Shown: piece after piece, positions 58,922 through 64,000 of the stretch | How positions within the stretch are numbered: the stretch's first letter is position 1 | Layout: each line of letters begins with the position of its first letter | From: Mycoplasma simbae ATCC 49888 | Lineage (GTDB): Bacteria; Bacillota_I; Bacilli_A; Mycoplasmatales; Metamycoplasmataceae | Assembly: GCF_000702705.1 (NCBI RefSeq) | Contig: NZ_JNJG01000005.1 | Span: 1-64,000 of the forward strand | DNA length: 64,000 nucleotides | Direction of reading: 5' to 3' | The notes under the pieces: generated by a model | Told to the model about the DNA's origin: nothing | Seen by the model: the letters and a program-made list of their open reading frames with translations, nothing else | The model's database searches: none | Made by a program: the position numbers and the translations under genes

Positions 58922-59887
58922 TTAAACGAACTCGTATCCTTTCAAAATCGTAATTGATGTTACGTCAATAACATCTTGTACAGTTGCTCCACGGCTGAAG
59001 TCATTAATAGCTCCGTTTACACCAACCATGATTGCTCCAACAGCACCATAGCCTCCCATACGTTGAGCAATTTTACATCCGATGTTACAACTTTCTAGAT
59101 TAGGGAATACATATACACCAGCTGGTTGTTGTGATGCTTGTGGGAATTTTTTGCCTCTAACTCCTAAATCGTATGCTGAGTCAAATTGCAATTCGCCTTC
59201 AATAATATTTAATGATTTTTCTTTTGCTAACGCAACAGCAGATCTAACTAAGTCTGGGTTTTCGCCTTTTCCTGATCCATTTGTTGAATATGTTAAAAAT
59301 GCAGCTAATGAATTCATATCCATTGAGTTAGCGAATTCAATTGCATTAGCAGCTAAGTCAACAAGTTGGTTAACATCTGGTTTTTGCACTGTTGAAGGGT
59401 CTGTAAAAATAATTTTTTCTTCACCTTTGTGCATAACAATAACTGAAGACATTGTTTTAATGCCAGGTTTAGGCCCTACGCATTTAAACGCAGCTCTTAA
59501 AATATCTTGTGTTGAGTAGATTAAACCACCAACCGCACTGTCAACATCTTTATTTCTAATCATCATTGCACCAAAATATGGACGGTATGCAACAAGTTGA
59601 CGGCAAGTGTCTAAATCTTCTTTGCCTTTTCTAATTTCGGCCATTAATTGGGCGTATTTTTCAATAGTTTGTGCTTGTTGAGTAAGGATAATGTTTTCTA
59701 GTCCATCTTCAACAACTTGAGATTCGTTTTCTAGCAACATTATTGGTTTAGCTAGATTGTTGTTTTTTAAAAATATAGCGGCTTCTCTTGATCTTTTATC
59801 GTCGCCATCAATGAAAAGAACTGATAGTACTTTTTCTTTTGCTTTTTTAGTTAAAAGGTTTTGAATGTGTTCACTAAAATTTGCCAT
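58922..59887 (-). CDS. pta: Phosphate acetyltransferase
   Basis: 321 residues; converts acetyl-CoA to acetyl phosphate. Family marks: VDSAVGGLIYSTQDILRAA, AFLTYSTNGSGKGENPD, GELQFDSAYDLGVRGKK and the C-terminal QRMGGYGAVGAIMVGVNGAINDFSRG. ATG 59887 follows AAGGAGT. With ackA it forms the substrate-level ATP-making operon. Short (single-domain) form. Confidence 0.97.
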   Translation of the reverse strand: MANFSEHIQNLLTKKAKEKVLSVLFIDGDDKRSREAAIFLKNNNLAKPIMLLENESQVVEDGLENIILTQQAQTIEKYAQLMAEIRKGKEDLDTCRQLVAYRPYFGAMMIRNKDVDSAVGGLIYSTQDILRAAFKCVGPKPGIKTMSSVIVMHKGEEKIIFTDPSTVQKPDVNQLVDLAANAIEFANSMDMNSLAAFLTYSTNGSGKGENPDLVRSAVALAKEKSLNIIEGELQFDSAYDLGVRGKKFPQASQQPAGVYVFPNLESCNIGCKIAQRMGGYGAVGAIMVGVNGAINDFSRGATVQDVIDVTSITILKGYEFV

Positions 59888-60384
59888 TTTAATACTCCTT
59901 AAAATAATGTTTCGTATTGCCTAAATTTTACATTTTTTGGAGTGGATACTAGTAAAAAAGTGATTTTGGAAGCCTAAAAAAATTAACTAAAAAAAAGTTT
60001 AATTTTACACTGTTTCCAATATATCTATAAAATGTGTAAATATGTAAAAACACCCTAAAAAAGTCTCGTTTAGAGAATATGAAAAATTTTTCACAAATTT
60101 AATTATTTAGCTAATTAGCTCGCCTAAAACGCAAACATATGTCAAAATAAGCAACGCTTTTTATTGAAAAAATTCAGTAAAAATGTTAAATTTTTCCCTA
60201 TTCAAAATTAATCCAGAATATTTATTTTTGCCAGGGATCATTTTTTGCTTTTATATTATAATTAAAATAGCAATTTATATGCAATCCTGTGATGCATCCA
60301 GAACTAAATTGCGTTGAATTGCTGAATAATAAATTCGAATTTAAAAGATTCAACTTATCTATTTTTAATACATAGGAGGCTAAT
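59888..60384. promoter_or_regulatory. Divergent regulatory region, pta-ackA / E2 operon, with three 12-bp palindromes
   Basis: 497 bases without a gene. Perfect palindromes: GAAAAATTTTTC (60081-60092), AGCTAATTAGCT (60109-60120) and AAATTCGAATTT (60331-60342). TATAAT at 60257-60262 is the -10 candidate for the E2 operon, giving a ~115-base leader that contains the third palindrome. GGAGG at 60375-60379 is the ribosome site of the 60385 gene. The palindromes could be operators shared by the two acetyl-CoA pathway operons; in DNA this AT-rich some arise by chance. Confidence 0.5.
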
Positions 60385-60606
60385 ATGTCAAACACTGAAG
60401 ACAAAAAACAAGAAAGTGCACCAGCAGTTGTTGGTCAAATTAAAGTTTCAAACGAACTTTTAGACTTTTCATGCTTCAACAAAAAAAGAACATGCAAAAA
60501 AGATGACGCTAAATGTATCGAAGAAGCTAAATCAGAATGCGAACTAACTCCACGTGAAAAAGCTATTCTAGAAAGAAAAGCTAAAGCTGAAGCTGAGGCA
60601 AAATAA
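60385..60606 (+). CDS. Uncharacterised 73-residue four-cysteine protein, first gene of the E2 operon
   Basis: 73 residues, with a strong AGGAGG before the ATG. The first ~20 are polar and disordered-looking; then VGQIKVSNELLDF. Residues 30-52 carry four cysteines in the spacing C-x6-C-x6-C-x7-C (Cys30, 37, 44, 52), about one helical heptad apart, in a Lys/Glu-rich segment. The end (55-73) is an alternating Lys/Glu/Ala helix. No signal peptide or membrane segment. It is followed 36 bases on by the E2 core gene and then the lipoyl-domain gene. I do not recognise a family. The cysteines suggest metal binding or disulfides; the place suggests a role with the 2-oxoacid dehydrogenase complex. Both are inference. 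Confidence 0.75.
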   Translation: MSNTEDKKQESAPAVVGQIKVSNELLDFSCFNKKRTCKKDDAKCIEEAKSECELTPREKAILERKAKAEAEAK

Positions 60607-60642
60607 TAATCTAAAAAAAACAAAACAAAAAAAGGATATAAA

Positions 60643-61374
60643 ATGGCAGAATTTGTACAACCTAAAGCTTTAGAAGCTAAAGTTGAAAAAATAGCTCCAA
60701 TCCGTAAAGCTATTGCAAAAAACTTAAAAACAGTTATGGATACTATCGCATATGTTTCACTTGTGCGTAAAGGCGAAGTGAACGCATTATGAGATTTCCG
60801 TAAAAAACATGTTGCAGAAGTTCAAGAAAGAGAAGGTGTTAAATTAACTTTCCTATCATGAATTCTAAAAGCAACTGCGATTGCTTTAACAGAATTTCCA
60901 GCATTTATCGGATCATGAAATGATCAAACTGGAGAGGTTACATACCCAGACACAGTTAATATCAACATTGCTGTTGACACACCATTTGGTCTAGTTGTTC
61001 CAGTTATTAGAAGTGCTGAAAAATTATCAATTGTAGAAATACAAAAAGAAATCGTTCGTTTAGCAGGTCTAGCACAAGCTAGAAAACTAACTATGAAAGA
61101 CATGTCAGGCGGACACTTTACAATTACTAATGTTGGTTCAGTTGGCGTTCTACACGGTTCACCAATTCCTAACCTAGGGCAAGTAGCAATCTTAGCTGTT
61201 GGTGCTATTGCTGACGAAGTAAAAGTAAACAAAGATGGATCATTCGCTCCTACAAAACAACTATACTTATCGGTTGCTGCTGACCACCGTTGAGTTGATG
61301 GAGCTGACATGGCACGTCTAAATAACAGAATTTATGAATTATTAGAAAAACCAGAATTATTAGGAGAATTATAA
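60643..61374 (+). CDS. pdhC: Dihydrolipoamide acyltransferase (E2) catalytic core only
   Basis: 243 residues: only the E2 acyltransferase domain. The family start of this domain is EKIAPIRKAIAKNLKTVM at ~15-32, and the catalytic motif is DHRWVDGAD with His215 (HxxxDG; Trp by TGA). FGLVVPVIRSAEKLSI and GGHFTITNVGSVGVLHGSPI are also conserved. Only ~14 residues precede the core: no lipoyl domain and no peripheral subunit-binding domain. AAAGGATA precedes ATG 60643. The lipoyl domain is made separately by the next gene. Pyruvate as the substrate is likely, as pta-ackA is next door, but the E1 genes that would decide it are not in the window. Confidence 0.9.
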
Positions 61375-61376
61375 TT

Positions 61377-61613
61377 ATGTTTAGAATGAAATTTACAGAC
61401 ATCGGAGAAGGTCTACACGAAGGAAAAGTTGCTGAAGTTTTTGTTAAAGTTGGTGACTCAGTTAAAGAAGGTGACTTACTATTCTCAGTTGAAACTGACA
61501 AAATGACATCAGAAATTCCTGCACCTACAACAGGTGTTATCGCTGAAGTTTTAATTGAAGCTGGAAGCGAAATCACAGTTGGTGACGAAATCTTTGTTAT
61601 CGAAGAAAAATAA
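61377..61613 (+). CDS. Free-standing lipoyl domain (E2 lipoyl carrier)
   Basis: 78 residues, one complete lipoyl domain. The lipoylated Lys is Lys42 in VETDKMTSEIPAP; the start KFTDIGEGLHEGKVAEVFVKVGD and end GDEIFVIEE are standard for E2 N-terminal domains. It has no linker or further domain. AGGAG in the end of the E2 core gene is its ribosome site, and ATG 61377 is two bases after the previous stop, so the two are made together. It should be the substrate of LplA (9843-10823). In nearly all other bacteria this domain is fused to E2. Confidence 0.9.
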   Translation: MFRMKFTDIGEGLHEGKVAEVFVKVGDSVKEGDLLFSVETDKMTSEIPAPTTGVIAEVLIEAGSEITVGDEIFVIEEK

Positions 61614-61623
61614 TAAGACAATT

Positions 61624-61650
61624 AAACGCCACAAAAAGTGGTGTTTTTTA
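61624..61650 (+). terminator. Terminator of the E2 operon
   Basis: 9-bp stem AAACGCCAC / GTGGTGTTT with one G-T pair, AAAAA loop, T-run. Confidence 0.85.
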
Positions 61651-61736
61651 TACATTTTTTGCTAATTTTATCAATATGGTAATTTTTCGTTTTAATTTAT
61701 ATTAATATAAAATATTAATATTGTTTAAGGAGCCAT

Positions 61737-64000
61737 ATGTGAAGATTATTTAAAGAAGTTTTTAAGTCTCTAAGTAAAAACAAAGTTGTGGTTATTGGAC
61801 TAAGTATTCTAGTATTTTTAACCTCTGCTATTTTTACTTTGCTTTCTAGCGTACGTAACGTTATAGTTGGCGGTTATGATAACTACAAAAATGTTTCAAA
61901 ATTACACGATATTAGTGTAGATTTAAACCTACCAACCCAAGGAAATGCTTTTAACCAAGGCTATTTTATTAACGGGGAAACTCTGGAATCATTAAGCAAA
62001 GAGAACAAAAAAACTTACTCGCCAATTGTGTATTATGTTGACGAAAGTGCACAATCACAATATGGTTCTTTTGCTCAAGAATATCTAACCAGCAATGAAA
62101 ATGTTTTATCTTTAACTGAAGCTCCAGAATATATTCCATTTTCAACAATTGACTCAAACAACACTGATTTTGTCAATAAATTCTTTAAAAAATCCGATTT
62201 AATTCAACTTTATAGTATTGCTCGTAGTGAACAAAAAAACTCAACTAAAAACCCTAATGTTATCTTTGACATCAACGATGTTAACGCATTAAGTTTTAGA
62301 GTAAATTCAGACAAATATTATTTACAAGCATATGTTAAAAATAATGGCCAATATGTTGAAGATTCTAACGTTTTAACCTTAGCTAATAATTCGCAACTTA
62401 ATACTCAAAAACCAATATTTTTGGGTGATATTTTGTCTTTAAAAACAATTGATGGCAAGCTTTATGCATCTCAAATTTCGAATCTATACGTTAATTTACA
62501 AACAGCCGAAATAACTGACGATTACGCAATTGGACAACATTGAATTGAAGAAGAATATGGAGCTACTATAAATCCAGCTCAAATAGCTAAAGCTCTTGGC
62601 TTTGTTTATTCAGATTTAAATGCAAACAATAATTTATTTATTTATGAGCAAGATACAAACAGAAAAGATTTGAGCACAATAATTGAAGGTGATTGACAGA
62701 ACCTAAGTGAAACTTCACAATTTAAAAATAGTTTTTTACTTTCAGAATTCGTGGACCAAGACCTAAGTGTACAACAAGGCGTTTATTTAGATTTAGTTAA
62801 AAATAAAACATATTCACTAAATCCTGAATGAATTAACAATGTTGTTACTAAAACTGAGTTTTTACGTAATAACTACTACACAAGCTATGTTGACAAAGAT
62901 AACAGCAAAAACAAATGAACTGGTGCTTTTAAAACATATATAGATTCGCTAGGGCAAATTAGAGTAGCAAACAGAAATTCTCAATGAGATAGTCTTGAGA
63001 CCTTTTCAACCTGAAAAAAACAAAAAGTATCAACAAAATCTAAATTTAAATTTGATGCTGATGGCAATAAATGAATAATTGACTCAAACACACAAAAAAC
63101 AACAACATCAGTATTGCCTTTAAGTTCTAGTTTTGATTATGCTGATATTAAATCAGTTAAATTATGAACCAATGATACAAGATTAAATCCAATTGATCAA
63201 CCATACGAATTATTGAAAAAAGATTCAAAAACTATTGAAGATATTGAACTTTTATCAATGTATGATAGTGCTCAAAATAATTTTAGACAATTAAGTTATG
63301 CACAAAAAAACGATATTCTTTCAAACGAAAACTTATTAACTGAAAAATATACTATCATTAATTCAAAAGCTTATGAAGCTACCAAAGATTTAATAATTTC
63401 TAAAATTATTGAAAAAGTAGGCCCAGAAAACGTAGGTATTAGACAAAGCGTTACGGTAAGCGCAGTTGATGATGAAAATGGTGTTAAAAATTCATTCCAT
63501 TTCATTAATGCTGGGGATCAAAATTATACAATTTCAGGCATTAAATTAAACATTGGTCAATTGTATAATGAACAACAAAGTCCTACGGCATTGACTCAAT
63601 TATCAAGCTCAAGTGCTAATAACTACAACACAACACAATTAAGTCCATACGTTTCTTCATTGTTGCTGCAATCAATTTTTAAAAACCTTTATTCAGACCC
63701 CAACTACATATTGCCAATGTATGATTTTGCGTCTGTTACTGATTTTAATATTGAAACTGGTGAAGCAAGAGTTGAATACAATAAAAAAGTTGTTAGGTTA
63801 GCCGACTATAAAAATGATGGTCAAGACCACAATAATCAAACTACCCTTTTTGGAATTGTTGGCGTTAATAGTAAGTATAAATTAGTTCGTTTTGATGAAA
63901 CAACCCGCTCATACAATGTTGTTTATCCGCAAAACATGCCTCAAGAAGGTATGGATGCAGGTTTACTAGCTCAATTTTTAAATCTACATAATTTAACAAT
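61737..64000 (+). CDS. Very large membrane-anchored protein, possibly FtsX/ABC permease-like (3' end beyond window)
   Basis: At least 754 codons. ATG 61737 follows AAGGAG (start MWRLFKEVFKSL, Trp by TGA). One N-terminal membrane helix (VVVIGLSILVFLTSAIFTLL, ~18-38) is followed by a very long soluble region, probably extracellular, rich in Ser, Asn and Tyr, with few Cys. Large mollicute ABC permeases of the FtsX/MacB type start just so: a first helix, then 500-2000 residues outside, then three or more helices at the C-terminus. The C-terminal part is not visible, so this is a tentative call. It is a separate unit from the E2 operon. Confidence 0.55.

Overview
The window is about 64 kb of a mollicute chromosome from the region around the replication origin. 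TGA is read as tryptophan throughout: more than 20 genes stay open only if TGA is a sense codon, and conserved motifs run straight through it. The DNA is very AT-rich, and dnaA and dnaN are flanked by DnaA boxes. The gene content (p37-p29-p69 transporter, MIP-type peptidase lipoprotein, pta-ackA, lipoate ligase, arrays of long helical surface proteins) suggests the hominis/bovis/synoviae branch of the old genus Mycoplasma. I do not name a species.

Layout. Positions 1-5.1 kb hold a leftward RecD2 helicase, the origin, dnaA, dnaN and a small S4-domain gene. At 5.1-8.2 kb is the first of seven long paralogous helical surface proteins, called GA1-GA7 here because their repeat resembles the GA three-helix module. 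At 8.2-13.3 kb is a leftward block: rpmH, rnpA, yidC, then lplA, an alpha/beta hydrolase and a PQ-loop membrane protein. At 13.4-16.8 kb are a MIP-like (DUF31) peptidase lipoprotein and serS. At 16.9-20.4 kb is the leftward cluster cysS, rlmB, a sigma-like gene, rpmG, secE, nusG, in the order known from Firmicutes, with the sigma-like gene where sigH lies in Bacillus. At 20.5-29.3 kb are parE, parC, a membrane-anchored surface protein, rbfA, ppa and the E3 gene lpdA. At 29.5-51.0 kb lie GA2 to GA7, interrupted only by a tRNA-binding-domain gene, tyrS and tRNA-Thr; GA6 is a pseudogene or is switched off. At 51.4-56.7 kb are the p37-p29-p69 ABC transporter and a DHH phosphoesterase. At 56.8-59.9 kb a potassium channel, ackA and pta point left. 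At 60.4-61.6 kb an operon encodes an uncharacterised 73-residue cysteine protein, a bare E2 catalytic core and a free-standing lipoyl domain. The window ends inside a very large membrane protein.

How the genes fit together. LplA, the free lipoyl domain, the E2 core and E3 can form most of a 2-oxoacid dehydrogenase complex. Pta and AckA turn the acetyl-CoA it would make into acetate and ATP. The E1 genes are not in this window. The E2 has been broken into separate proteins and has no recognisable peripheral subunit-binding domain, which makes the 73-residue neighbour the most interesting unknown here. The GA family takes up about a third of the window. Its members share an N-terminal export segment and a common C-terminal ending, but only four of the seven keep the lipobox cysteine.

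Regulation visible in the sequence: Rho-independent terminators follow most units. Five genes (cysS, parE, ppa, the channel gene and the tRNA-binding-domain gene) have a -10 hexamer 6-7 bases before the start codon, which predicts leaderless mRNAs. The sigma-like gene carries a strong terminator-like hairpin inside its first 20 codons.
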